From NCBI GenBank assembly GCA_043764095.1, contig JAYUKX010000026.1, forward strand, positions 1-64,000: DNA of 64,000 nucleotides, given 5' to 3'. The DNA comes from M3007 sp043764095 (GTDB lineage Bacteria > Bacteroidota > Bacteroidia > Chitinophagales > Saprospiraceae). Position numbers and translations under genes: made by a program. This document shows positions 17,643 to 25,301 of this stretch, piece after piece (position 1 is the stretch's first letter; each line of letters starts with the position of its first letter). Below the pieces are notes generated by a model. The model ran no database searches. It saw nothing but the letters and a program-made list of their open reading frames with translations, and was not told the origin of the DNA.

Positions 17643-18155
17643 CTACTTTTTTAGGATTCCTTTTATATCGTCGGTTTTGTCATTTTTAGGATCAGCGAAG
17701 ATCAAACCAGAAGAGGATCCTTTATCGAAGATAAAATCAAAACCGCGATTGGAGGCGTAAGAACTAATCGCGTTATACACTTTATCTTGAATCGGCTTAA
17801 CGAACTCTTCGCGTTTTTTAAATAGCGAACCTTCTGGGCCAAATTTTTGGCGTTGCAATTCGCGTACTTCTTTCTCTTTTGCCGTGATTTCGTCTTCGCG
17901 TTGCTTTTTCATTTCCTCGCTCAACAAGACCTGCTCCGCTTGGTACTTACTGTACAAGCCTTTAATCTTATCTTGCTCAACAGCAATCTCTTGGCGCCAT
18001 TGTGTAGCCACCTTATCTAATTGTTCTTGTGCTTTTTGATAATCGGGTAAGCCTTCTAATACTGCGGTTACATCCACTACGGCTATTTTTTGCGCCATGG
18101 CACTAAAGGTGATCAAGATGGCAAAAAGTGCGGTCGAAAAAATTTTTTTGGACAT
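17643..18155 (-). CDS. OmpH/Skp-family periplasmic chaperone
   Basis: This 170-residue Skp-like protein has the signal peptide SKKIFSTALFAILITFSAMAQ. After it comes the KIAVVDVTAVLEGLPDYQKAQ motif region diagnostic of OmpH, a coiled-coil arm (residues ~45-120) and the closing RGFDFIFDKGSSSGLIFAD strand. The ATG at 18155 is preferred over one at 18203 because it places the signal peptide first. It is the promoter-proximal member of the pair with the gene at 17025-17561. The two paralogues are diverged (C-terminal halves align best), so this is an old duplication. Confidence 0.92.
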   Translation of the reverse strand: MSKKIFSTALFAILITFSAMAQKIAVVDVTAVLEGLPDYQKAQEQLDKVATQWRQEIAVEQDKIKGLYSKYQAEQVLLSEEMKKQREDEITAKEKEVRELQRQKFGPEGSLFKKREEFVKPIQDKVYNAISSYASNRGFDFIFDKGSSSGLIFADPKNDKTDDIKGILKK

Positions 18156-18277
18156 GGTTAATAATCTGTTTTTAATGTTTGAATGTAGATATTTAGTTCG
18201 CAAACAAGGTATTGATCGTTTGACGGCCCAAAAATAGGGGCTTGCCTAATAATCAACTGCCTTCTGACGGGAGAATA

Positions 18278-18307
18278 CAAAAATGAGTTGCTTGCAAATT
18301 TTAACAA
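18278..18307 (-). promoter_or_regulatory. Candidate promoter of the two-gene ompH operon
   Basis: The minus strand shows TTG (18305-18307), a 19-nt spacer and CATTTTTG (18278-18285), one base off TAnnTTTG. It would give a leader of about 115 nt before 18155. The rest of the 18156-18434 gap is AT-rich with no other recognisable feature. Confidence 0.35.
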
Positions 18308-18434
18308 TTTTGACGTGTTAAGATCCAATTAATTGATAATCAACATTTTAATAAAAACGCCCTTTTAGATTAGTGTAAATCATTAACCAGCGTTTAACCA
18401 ATGTTTAATCAGATTTAACGAAAATACATGCGCT

Positions 18435-19478
18435 CTATTTAATAATCTGCTCTATCGACTTGAGTAATGCTTTCCCTTCTTTCGAAAATCGGATGGAGGC
18501 TTGTTGTCCATCTAAATCCAACATGATAAAGGAAAAATTATCAGCCAGCACTTCATCTGGGTGAATGATATAGGTTGTATTGTCTTTTATTTGTTTGTAA
18601 AAATCTGGAATTTGAGCAAGATTGAGGGTACTGGTTACACCATCATCTGCGGTAATTACGGCCCAATTCCCATCGCCTGCTGGCTCTACTTTGAAAAGGT
18701 TAAATTCCAGATAAGAAAAAAAAGTTTTATTTGATATATGGTAGCCATTACTATTCGCATATATAACAGGTATGGCATCGGCGCGCTCAGTATCCGACAA
18801 TTGCAGCGTGATACGCTGCGCATAATCAACGCCATCGGGGTTATGCAATACACGTTCATCTAGCGGAGAAGGCAACATTAGATGATCTAAACCAATATTA
18901 GTAAAACCAATAAGTGCATAGAGCGCTTGTTTCTTTTCAGGATGCAGCCGCGAATAAATATGAAAAATTTCATGGTACATAGTGGATGTAAACGCTGATT
19001 TATCGCGCCTATTCAGTACATCCGCAGGGATTACAATACATTTTCCACGGGTATAGTAAACACCATCGCCATAGTGATTACCCTTGGTTTTGATCAAAAT
19101 TAATGAATCTGGAAAAATATCGGGATTTACACTATGAACAGTTTCAAATACTTTGGTGAGTATTTCTGATACCCAACGGCTCTCTTTTACAGAAAAGGAA
19201 TCCATATCAGATTGCAAATACGATTTGAATCGATTACGCATATCTAATTGATCTATTTCACCCGAAGGCAAAGGTTGGTGCATTTGAATGGACATTTCGA
19301 CAGGTGTTACGCGCTCGAAAAAGCGATCAAAAGCATCCACTAATATAAAATGCGCTGCGGCGGCACTATCCAGTAAAAAAGTAGTTTTATTGTCTTTATG
19401 TGGGATACTGCTCACTCTTTCTTGTGCTCGGCAGGAATAGCATAAAAAAAGGAGCAAAAAATATGGACTTAATTTCAT
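18435..19478 (-). CDS. Putative exported zinc-metallopeptidase-like protein
   Basis: The 347-residue protein starts with a hydrophobic export signal ending near Cys16 (LFLCYSC), which may be a lipobox or be cleaved after CRAQ. At residues ~188-193 it carries HEIFH (HExxH) within TSTMYHEIFHIYSRLHP, the classic gluzincin zinc-binding and catalytic helix. A candidate third ligand lies in the later SPLDERVLHNPDG region but cannot be assigned by eye. I do not recognise the family; it resembles orphan periplasmic peptidases of Bacteroidota. It is transcribed alone, divergently from the phosphate transporter. The name rests only on the HExxH helix and the export signal. Confidence 0.75.
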   Translation of the reverse strand: MKLSPYFLLLFLCYSCRAQERVSSIPHKDNKTTFLLDSAAAAHFILVDAFDRFFERVTPVEMSIQMHQPLPSGEIDQLDMRNRFKSYLQSDMDSFSVKESRWVSEILTKVFETVHSVNPDIFPDSLILIKTKGNHYGDGVYYTRGKCIVIPADVLNRRDKSAFTSTMYHEIFHIYSRLHPEKKQALYALIGFTNIGLDHLMLPSPLDERVLHNPDGVDYAQRITLQLSDTERADAIPVIYANSNGYHISNKTFFSYLEFNLFKVEPAGDGNWAVITADDGVTSTLNLAQIPDFYKQIKDNTTYIIHPDEVLADNFSFIMLDLDGQQASIRFSKEGKALLKSIEQIIK

Positions 19479-19681
19479 AAATATGGATCAGTTTAAAAAC
19501 GGGTGCAAAAGTGTCAATATTTTTTTATTAACAGGCTATTTTAGGCACTTTTAAAAGATGATTTAAAAAATATTCGCTGATTTTAATAAATTTATCATTA
19601 ACTTAACACTACTTTTCGGCCAAAATTGGCACTAGGAAAGACCTTTGCGTTTAAAATTAGTTCCTAAAATCTGTTTAAACT

Positions 19682-21127
19682 ATGCTATTAAGTTTTATCT
19701 ACGATTTATCAACCTGGTCATCTATATTATTGATTGTCAGTTTATTATCAGTCTGTTTCTTTGAAGCCATCAACGGATTTCACGATACCGCCAATGCAGT
19801 AGCCACCGTTATTTACACTAAAGCGTTGAAGCCGCAAGTGGCAGTGGTATGGTCTGGATTTATGAATTTTGTAGGTGTTTTCTTTGGAGGTGTTGTGATG
19901 GCTTGGATCATGGGGCTTTTTGGTGGTAATGCTGATACCAGTGGGATAGGCGTGGCCATGGGCATCGTAAAACTGATGCCTGTGAACGAAATGCTTGGTT
20001 CCGGCATATCCGAAACCGTTTCCTTGGTGCTTGCGGTGCTGTTTGCTGCCATTGCTTGGAACCTTGGTACATGGTATTATGGTATTCCATGCTCTAGTTC
20101 ACACACTTTGATTGGCTCCTTGTTGGGTGCTGGTTTGGCCTTTTCTCTAGGTCATCCTAAATCAACAGTAAACTGGCAAAAAGCGCAGGAAATTGGTATG
20201 TCTTTGCTTATTTCGCCCTTATTTGGTTTTACACTTGCCGTCCTGTTGATGTATATGATGCGCGTATTTATCAAAAGTAAAGTCATTTTTAAAGAACCCG
20301 ATACCAAAAAAGCACCACCATTTTGGATCCGCTTGGTATTATTACTGACTTGTACTTTGGTTAGTTTTTTCCATGGTTCTAACGATGGTCAAAAAGGTGT
20401 TGGTTTGCTTTTGGTGGTAATGATGGCTTTTATGCCGCTTCAATTTGCGTTTAATCCTGATATCGATACCGCAAAACTTAAAGCGGCTGCAGTAGAAATG
20501 GGTGAAACATTAAAAAATGCTGCTGCTGTTAGTGAAACCCACGCGCCCATCTTGTTAGCACATGCGGCCAACTCTGCCAAACTAGTGGCTCGTTTGGATA
20601 CCTTAAACCGTAGTAATAAAGACCAATTAATTGCGACGCGCATTGATATTCAGAATTTGAATAAAGGTATTAATAGCGCCATAAAAGATGGGTTTATTGT
20701 AGATAAAGGGCATAAGTCCATCATTAAACACAATTCCTCTATCCTTGCACAATCGTATGAATTTGCTCCATTTTGGAGTATTTTAATGATTTCAATTTGT
20801 TTAGGTATTGGTACCATGATTGGTTGGAAGCGTATTGTGGTGACTATTGGTGAAAAGATTGGTAAAACCCATTTAACCTATGCACAAGGTGCGAGTGCTG
20901 AATTATGTGCGGCTGCAACCATTGGCATTAGTACAGGTTTGGGACTTCCAGTAAGTACGACCCATGTATTATCATCGGGCATTGCAGGTACGATGGTGGC
21001 CGAAGGGGGTGTCAAGAATTTACAAAGAAAGACGATCCGAAATATTGCTATTGCTTGGTTGCTAACGCTGCCTGTTGCATTTGTTGCTGGTTTTTTGTTG
21101 TATTTTGTCTTTAAAATGTTTGTATAG
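19682..21127 (+). CDS. pitA: PiT-family inorganic phosphate transporter
   Basis: The 481-residue polytopic membrane protein has both PiT repeats: GFHDTANAVATVIYTKAL in the first half (residues ~34-50), and FHGSNDGQKGVG (~226-237) with GLPVSTTHVLSSGIAG (~420-435) in the second. CSSSHTLIGSLLGAGLAF (~137-154) matches the conserved SSSH/STTH loops. PiT proteins import phosphate, usually as a metal-phosphate complex, driven by the proton or sodium gradient. The centre (residues ~265-350) has a long soluble insert, predicted helical, as in other Bacteroidota PiT proteins. The 3' end overlaps the convergent aroA 3' end by 17 nt, so the two transcripts must be complementary there. Confidence 0.95.
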   Translation: MLLSFIYDLSTWSSILLIVSLLSVCFFEAINGFHDTANAVATVIYTKALKPQVAVVWSGFMNFVGVFFGGVVMAWIMGLFGGNADTSGIGVAMGIVKLMPVNEMLGSGISETVSLVLAVLFAAIAWNLGTWYYGIPCSSSHTLIGSLLGAGLAFSLGHPKSTVNWQKAQEIGMSLLISPLFGFTLAVLLMYMMRVFIKSKVIFKEPDTKKAPPFWIRLVLLLTCTLVSFFHGSNDGQKGVGLLLVVMMAFMPLQFAFNPDIDTAKLKAAAVEMGETLKNAAAVSETHAPILLAHAANSAKLVARLDTLNRSNKDQLIATRIDIQNLNKGINSAIKDGFIVDKGHKSIIKHNSSILAQSYEFAPFWSILMISICLGIGTMIGWKRIVVTIGEKIGKTHLTYAQGASAELCAAATIGISTGLGLPVSTTHVLSSGIAGTMVAEGGVKNLQRKTIRNIAIAWLLTLPVAFVAGFLLYFVFKMFV

Positions 21128-22403
21128 AGGACGATAAAACAACCTCCATATCCTCCCAAAAACTTGGATAAGATTTGCCGACTACGCTTGGATTTTCAAC
21201 GATAATATTGCCCAATAACGCGAGTGGCGCAAATGCCATTGCCATACGGTGATCGCCATAGGTCTCAAATACGGGAGGGTTATCTGCATCTATTTTTGCC
21301 TGCCCCTCCAGCATATAAAATATCTTTTCAGGTTGTTTTTTATTAAAATGTGGCGGCAATTTAACAAAACTGGCACCTACTTTTGCCAATTCTTGTTTGA
21401 TGGCGGCAATACGATCGGTTTCTTTTATGCTCAAAGTTTCTAAGCCTGTAAATACCCCCTGCATTCCTCGTCCTGCACAGGTGACGGCCAGCGTTTGAGC
21501 AATATCGGGGCAATCCAGAAAGTCCCATTCAAACAGTCGCTTGGAATTACCTGTTTTTGAAATAACAATACCATCTTGGTCAAATGATGTTTCTACGCCA
21601 AAGGCTTGCATCATTTTGCTGAGTACGGCATCACCTTGAACGCTGTTTTGAAATAATCCATTTAATCGTAAAGTTGCTTTTTCTGCTAACGCCACGAAAC
21701 TGTACCAATACGATGCTGCCGACCAATCACCTTCTACTTTGAATGATTTTGGCGTATATTGGCCGGGAGATACGATAACGTGGTCATTTTCCCATTTGCA
21801 GTGGGCACCAAATTCGGTCATCAAGCCCATTGTCATGTCTAAATAGGGCTTTGATACCATTTTGCCGGAAGGAATCAACGTTAAGCCATTGGGCAAATAT
21901 GGGCCTATCATCAGTAACGCAGATAAAAACTGGCTGCTTACTCCTGCATCAATGGTGAGCGTGTTGATTTGTTTGCCGAGTTCATTGGGTGGCCCGATTT
22001 GTAATGGCGGATACCCTTCGTTGCCTAAGTATTGAATATCAGCACCTAAAGTGCGCAGAGCGGTTACCAGTGGACCAATCGGTCGCTCCAACATACGCTT
22101 TGACCCAGTGAGTACTTGAGTACCAGCACGCGTTGCCAAATAAGCGGCCATAAATCGAAAAACGGTGCCTGCATCGCCCGCATCGAAGGTATGAGCCTCG
22201 TTTCTGGTGTTAAGTAGCCGAAGCAAAGTGGTGGTATCGTTGGAAGTAGATAAGTGGCTGAGATAACCAGCTGCGTTGGCATCGGCAAGTGCGAGAATGA
22301 TTAAAGCCCTATTGCTGATACTTTTTGATCCGTCTAGCGTGATGGCACCATCAAAGGAGGTGGGGAGGTATGGGATATAGCGGGGAGGTGTTTGTTCCTG
22401 CAT
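21111..22403 (-). CDS. aroA: 3-phosphoshikimate 1-carboxyvinyltransferase (EPSP synthase)
   Basis: The 430-residue protein carries the family landmarks: LDGSKSISNRAL (shikimate phosphate/PEP binding, residues ~23-34), DAGTVFRFM (~77-85), GSKRMLERPIGPL (~99-111), the catalytic DCPDIAQT (Asp) and KETDRI (Glu), and YGDHRMAM near the C-terminus. It joins PEP and shikimate-3-phosphate to make EPSP in the cytoplasm, the sixth step of chorismate synthesis. GNEGYPPLQIGP also fits. It is last in a probable dcd-lipoprotein-aroA operon (22-nt gap to the preceding gene). Its 3' end overlaps the phosphate-transporter gene by 17 nt. Length and motifs are normal. Confidence 0.96.
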   Translation of the reverse strand: MQEQTPPRYIPYLPTSFDGAITLDGSKSISNRALIILALADANAAGYLSHLSTSNDTTTLLRLLNTRNEAHTFDAGDAGTVFRFMAAYLATRAGTQVLTGSKRMLERPIGPLVTALRTLGADIQYLGNEGYPPLQIGPPNELGKQINTLTIDAGVSSQFLSALLMIGPYLPNGLTLIPSGKMVSKPYLDMTMGLMTEFGAHCKWENDHVIVSPGQYTPKSFKVEGDWSAASYWYSFVALAEKATLRLNGLFQNSVQGDAVLSKMMQAFGVETSFDQDGIVISKTGNSKRLFEWDFLDCPDIAQTLAVTCAGRGMQGVFTGLETLSIKETDRIAAIKQELAKVGASFVKLPPHFNKKQPEKIFYMLEGQAKIDADNPPVFETYGDHRMAMAFAPLALLGNIIVENPSVVGKSYPSFWEDMEVVLSSSIQTF

Positions 22404-22425
22404 CGTGTTTATGTCGAGATAGCGG

Positions 22426-22671
22426 TTATTTTGGGATGGTACTGAGTTGTTTTTGTATTTGTTCTAGGCGTACTTTTTTAATAGAATCGATTAAAAGAGG
22501 CAACGTATGGGTGTGTTGTTCTTTGCAAAGGCTATCAATAGTGCGCCGTTGAATGCCTATTTCAGCGGAGGCAAGTGAATCCACCGTTCTGCGTGCTTCT
22601 GCATCTAGTGGCACGTTATTATCACCACACGATGTAGCGAAAACAATCATTAGAGAGATATAATACTTCAT
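22426..22671 (-). CDS. Small lipoprotein of unknown function
   Basis: The 81-residue product begins KYYISLMIVFATSCGDNN, a lipoprotein signal with Cys15 as the probable lipidated residue. A mature part of about 65 residues follows and is mostly charged helix (RRTVDSLASAEIGIQRRTIDSLCKEQ). An upstream ATG at 22728 would overlap dcd and bury the signal, so 22671 is chosen. It sits between dcd and aroA on the same strand (38 and 22 nt gaps) and is probably co-transcribed with them. I do not recognise the family. Confidence 0.7.
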   Translation of the reverse strand: MKYYISLMIVFATSCGDNNVPLDAEARRTVDSLASAEIGIQRRTIDSLCKEQHTHTLPLLIDSIKKVRLEQIQKQLSTIPK

Positions 22672-22709
22672 TGCTGTTTTGATATTTAACCACATATTAA
22701 GGTAAGTGG

Positions 22710-23246
22710 TTAGAGAAAATTTTTCCACATCATGCTTTCTACTGGGCGTACCGTGCGCTCGTTGTATTTGGCATTACTCTTTTTGTTGTAGTAATTAACA
22801 ATATCGCCCTCCACCAAAAAATAGATCAATTGGCCAATGGGCATACCCGCATATACACGCACGGGATGCACGCACGAGATTTCAAGCGTCCAGGTATTAC
22901 AAAAACCTACATCTCCTTTACCCGCAGTTGCATGAATATCAATACCCAGCCGGCCGATACTACTTTTACCTTCTAAAAAAGGGACTGCGCCATGTGTTTC
23001 GGTGTATTCTTCGGTGACACCAAGGTATAAAGTACCGGGTTGCAGTACAAAACCTTCTTCTGGAATATCGAAATGGTTCACTTCGTTGTGCTTTTTAGCA
23101 TCCAAAACATGATCCTTATAGACAGCCAAATGACTGCCTAAATGCACATCGTAGGAATTGGTACCCAGACATTCTGGGCGAAAGGGTTCAATTACAATGG
23201 CACCAGTGCCGATCGCTTCTGCTATTTTTTGATCTGTTAATATCAC
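22710..23246 (-). CDS. dcd: dCTP deaminase
   Basis: The 178-residue enzyme shows the Dcd/dUTPase fold signatures ECLGTNSYDVHLGSHL, FLEGKSSIGRLGIDIHATAG (substrate-binding loop with the Ser-Ser-Ile-Gly-Arg core) and GMPIGQLIYF. It deaminates dCTP to dUTP in the cytoplasm, feeding dTMP synthesis. The start is a GTG at 23246 (VILTDQKIAEAI), where homologues begin. An upstream ATG at 23288 lies before a TACCTTTG promoter box (23266-23273) and so is unlikely to be transcribed. It heads the dcd-lipoprotein-aroA operon. Confidence 0.94.
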   Translation of the reverse strand: MILTDQKIAEAIGTGAIVIEPFRPECLGTNSYDVHLGSHLAVYKDHVLDAKKHNEVNHFDIPEEGFVLQPGTLYLGVTEEYTETHGAVPFLEGKSSIGRLGIDIHATAGKGDVGFCNTWTLEISCVHPVRVYAGMPIGQLIYFLVEGDIVNYYNKKSNAKYNERTVRPVESMMWKNFL

Positions 23247-23265
23247 TTTTATTAAAATTTTGCGG

Positions 23266-23273
23266 CAAAGGTA
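23266..23273 (-). promoter_or_regulatory. Probable -7 box (TACCTTTG) of the dcd operon
   Basis: TACCTTTG on the minus strand matches TAnnTTTG and lies 20 nt upstream of the GTG at 23246, leaving a leader of about 12 nt. A TTG lies 23 nt further upstream, a slightly long spacing. This box argues against the longer dcd start at 23288. A second TACCTTTG on the plus strand (23305-23312) may serve the divergent dynamin gene. Confidence 0.45.
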
Positions 23274-23389
23274 AAAAATTAACTCCATTCCTACCCCAAT
23301 TGGCTACCTTTGTACTCCGAGGAACGTAAAAACAATAATTTATTACAACCTATTGTTTTCTCATTCCTATTTCAATTTTCATTTTCAAT

Positions 23390-25108
23390 ATGATACTGAA
23401 CCAACGCACACAGGCACTACGCGCACAAGTCGAAGATGCCGTTAAGGAATTACACCAACTTAGTCAGGAAATTGGGCACAAAGAACTGTCCGCAATGGTC
23501 GGCGATCTACGCAATAGAATGACCGATCCGTTTATGTTTGTCATTGTAGGTGAGGTAAAGGCCGGTAAATCTAGTTTTGTCAACGCCTTGCTTGATACTG
23601 GCCGCGATATTTGCGCTGTGGCACCTCAGCCCATGACGGATACTATTCAACAGATTGTTTACGGCGAGCACGAACAAATTACGGTTGTAAATCCCTATTT
23701 AAAAAAGATATTCCTACCCGTAGAAATCCTTAAAGAAATTGCAATTGTAGATACGCCTGGCACCAATAGCATTGTGGCACAACACCAAGAGGTGACAGAA
23801 CGATTTGTACCCGCCAGCGATTTAGTGCTTTTTGTGTTTGAAGCGAAAAATCCATACCGACAATCGGCTTGGGACTTTTTTGATTTTATCCATACAGATT
23901 GGCACAAAAAGGTAGTGTTTATCTTGCAACAAAAAGACCTATTGTCGCCAGAGGACCTGCTGGTGAATGAAAAAGGATTGTATGATTTTGCCGTAAAAAA
24001 AGGCATTGCAGATCCTACTATTTTCAGTACAAGCGCTAAGGCCGAACTGGATGGTCATTTCGACCAAAGTGGCTTCTCGTTGGTGCGCGACTATATCCGT
24101 ACGCATGTTACGGGTGGCCGCGGGGCAGCACTCAAATTACGCAATAATATCACCACTTCTTATGGTATTTTGGATCGTATCAGAACAGATTTGAATACCC
24201 GCAGCGAACAATATAAAACCGATACTGCTTTCCGCAACGATATTGTACAAACGCTTGAAAATCAAGAGAAAAAGTCGAATAACCAAGCCAATATATTGAT
24301 CGAAAACCTACTAAACGGCTACGACAAAACGACAAAAAATGTTGGGCAGGAATTGAGTGATGGCCTCTCCTTTCCGAGTATGCTGAAACGTTCCTTTATG
24401 GGCATTTTTAGCAAACAAGCATCGATTACAGATTGGTTGGACGAACTGAGCAAAAAACTGGAAGTCAATTTGAATGCCGAACTCAAAAGCAAACTCAGTG
24501 ATGGCGTGGTAGATTTGGCCGATTCAGTGCAGCAAATGGCCAAAATGATCGATTTAAAAATCAAACAATCCAATACAGTGGTGCGCTCCGATCATTATAT
24601 TTTTGAGGACATTGCGGACAAGCGCGCTGCTACTTTAAAAGAATTACAAGAAGCATTTTCGAAGTTTATGAGCCGTTCGGATAGTTTTACCGATGAGCGT
24701 TTATTTCCTGAAAATGCTAGTATTTCGCCGAGTATCGCTGCCGGTAGTGGTGCAGCACTCATTGGCCTGATCTTGGCTGGTGTAACTCAAACGGCAGTTT
24801 TTGATATTACAGGTGGCGTATTAACGGGTATCGGCTTGTTGTTTGCAGGAATAACGGCAGGTATGCAACGCCGTAAAATTGTCTCTGGATACGATTTGGA
24901 AATTGCCAAAGGTAGGGAGCGCATGACCGAAGCATTGGAGCAAAAATTAAAATATTATATCCGATCTATCAAAGGTAAAATTGGGGATAATTTTCTGGAA
25001 TTGGATGCTTTGCTCGAAACAGAAGAAAAACAAATTGCGCATTTTGAAACGCAGTATTCGGGTATTTTAGGAAGATTAAAAGAGATTGATGGCGCATTAG
25101 GGGTTTAG
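23390..25108 (+). CDS. Bacterial dynamin-like GTPase
   Basis: The 572-residue protein has an N-terminal helix bundle segment, then a GTPase domain: P-loop GEVKAGKSSFVNALL (residues ~54-68), switch-I TDT, switch-II DTPGTN (~120-125) and a non-canonical G4 (QQKD, ~184-187). A long helical stalk follows (~230-440), then a hydrophobic hairpin (~455-500; ALIGLILAGVT and GVLTGIGLLFAGITAG) acting as a membrane paddle, and a final helix. Bacterial dynamins remodel or protect membranes; some act in phage defence or membrane repair. It is a single-copy gene here, without the tandem partner seen in LeoAB or DynAB systems. The function is assigned to family level only. Confidence 0.88.
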   Translation: MILNQRTQALRAQVEDAVKELHQLSQEIGHKELSAMVGDLRNRMTDPFMFVIVGEVKAGKSSFVNALLDTGRDICAVAPQPMTDTIQQIVYGEHEQITVVNPYLKKIFLPVEILKEIAIVDTPGTNSIVAQHQEVTERFVPASDLVLFVFEAKNPYRQSAWDFFDFIHTDWHKKVVFILQQKDLLSPEDLLVNEKGLYDFAVKKGIADPTIFSTSAKAELDGHFDQSGFSLVRDYIRTHVTGGRGAALKLRNNITTSYGILDRIRTDLNTRSEQYKTDTAFRNDIVQTLENQEKKSNNQANILIENLLNGYDKTTKNVGQELSDGLSFPSMLKRSFMGIFSKQASITDWLDELSKKLEVNLNAELKSKLSDGVVDLADSVQQMAKMIDLKIKQSNTVVRSDHYIFEDIADKRAATLKELQEAFSKFMSRSDSFTDERLFPENASISPSIAAGSGAALIGLILAGVTQTAVFDITGGVLTGIGLLFAGITAGMQRRKIVSGYDLEIAKGRERMTEALEQKLKYYIRSIKGKIGDNFLELDALLETEEKQIAHFETQYSGILGRLKEIDGALGV

Positions 25109-25114
25109 GGGGCC

Positions 25115-25215
25115 GCGCACCGTGACATTAAATTTAATATTACGGTGCGCTGCACCTTTAAAACGCGGAAAATTTATCATTGCTACAAGTATTACAGTGC
25201 GCTGCACCTTCAAAA
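25115..25215. repeat. Hairpin plus short direct repeat between dynamin and GH20 genes
   Basis: Just after the dynamin stop is a hairpin (arms 25115-25123 and 25142-25150, GCGCACCGT/ACGGTGCGC) with an AT-rich palindromic loop. The right arm begins a ~25-nt motif (about 25140-25163, core GTGCGCTGCACCTT) that recurs at about 25192-25215. This is probably an intergenic repeat family. There is no T-tract, so it is not a classic terminator. Confidence 0.6.
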
Positions 25216-25243
25216 AGAAAACCTTACTGCTGGTAGCGGGATA

Positions 25244-25274
25244 TTGATTTTAAACAAACTTTATTATACTTTTG
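25244..25274 (+). promoter_or_regulatory. Promoter of the GH20 hexosaminidase gene
   Basis: TTG (25244-25246), a 20-nt spacer and TACTTTTG (25267-25274) match the Bacteroidota consensus. The start point would be near 25281, 21 nt before the ATG at 25302. This rules out the TTG at 25272 as a start codon. Confidence 0.6.
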
Positions 25275-25301
25275 CGGGTCATTAGTACAAAATTCATTTC
25301 T

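Noticed and set aside
23247..23288. Longer dcd start at 23288
   Set aside because: It lies upstream of a TACCTTTG promoter box and adds residues not found in dCTP deaminases.
25272..25301. TTG start for the GH20 gene
   Set aside because: It lies within the -7 box of a consensus promoter; the ATG at 25302 fits.
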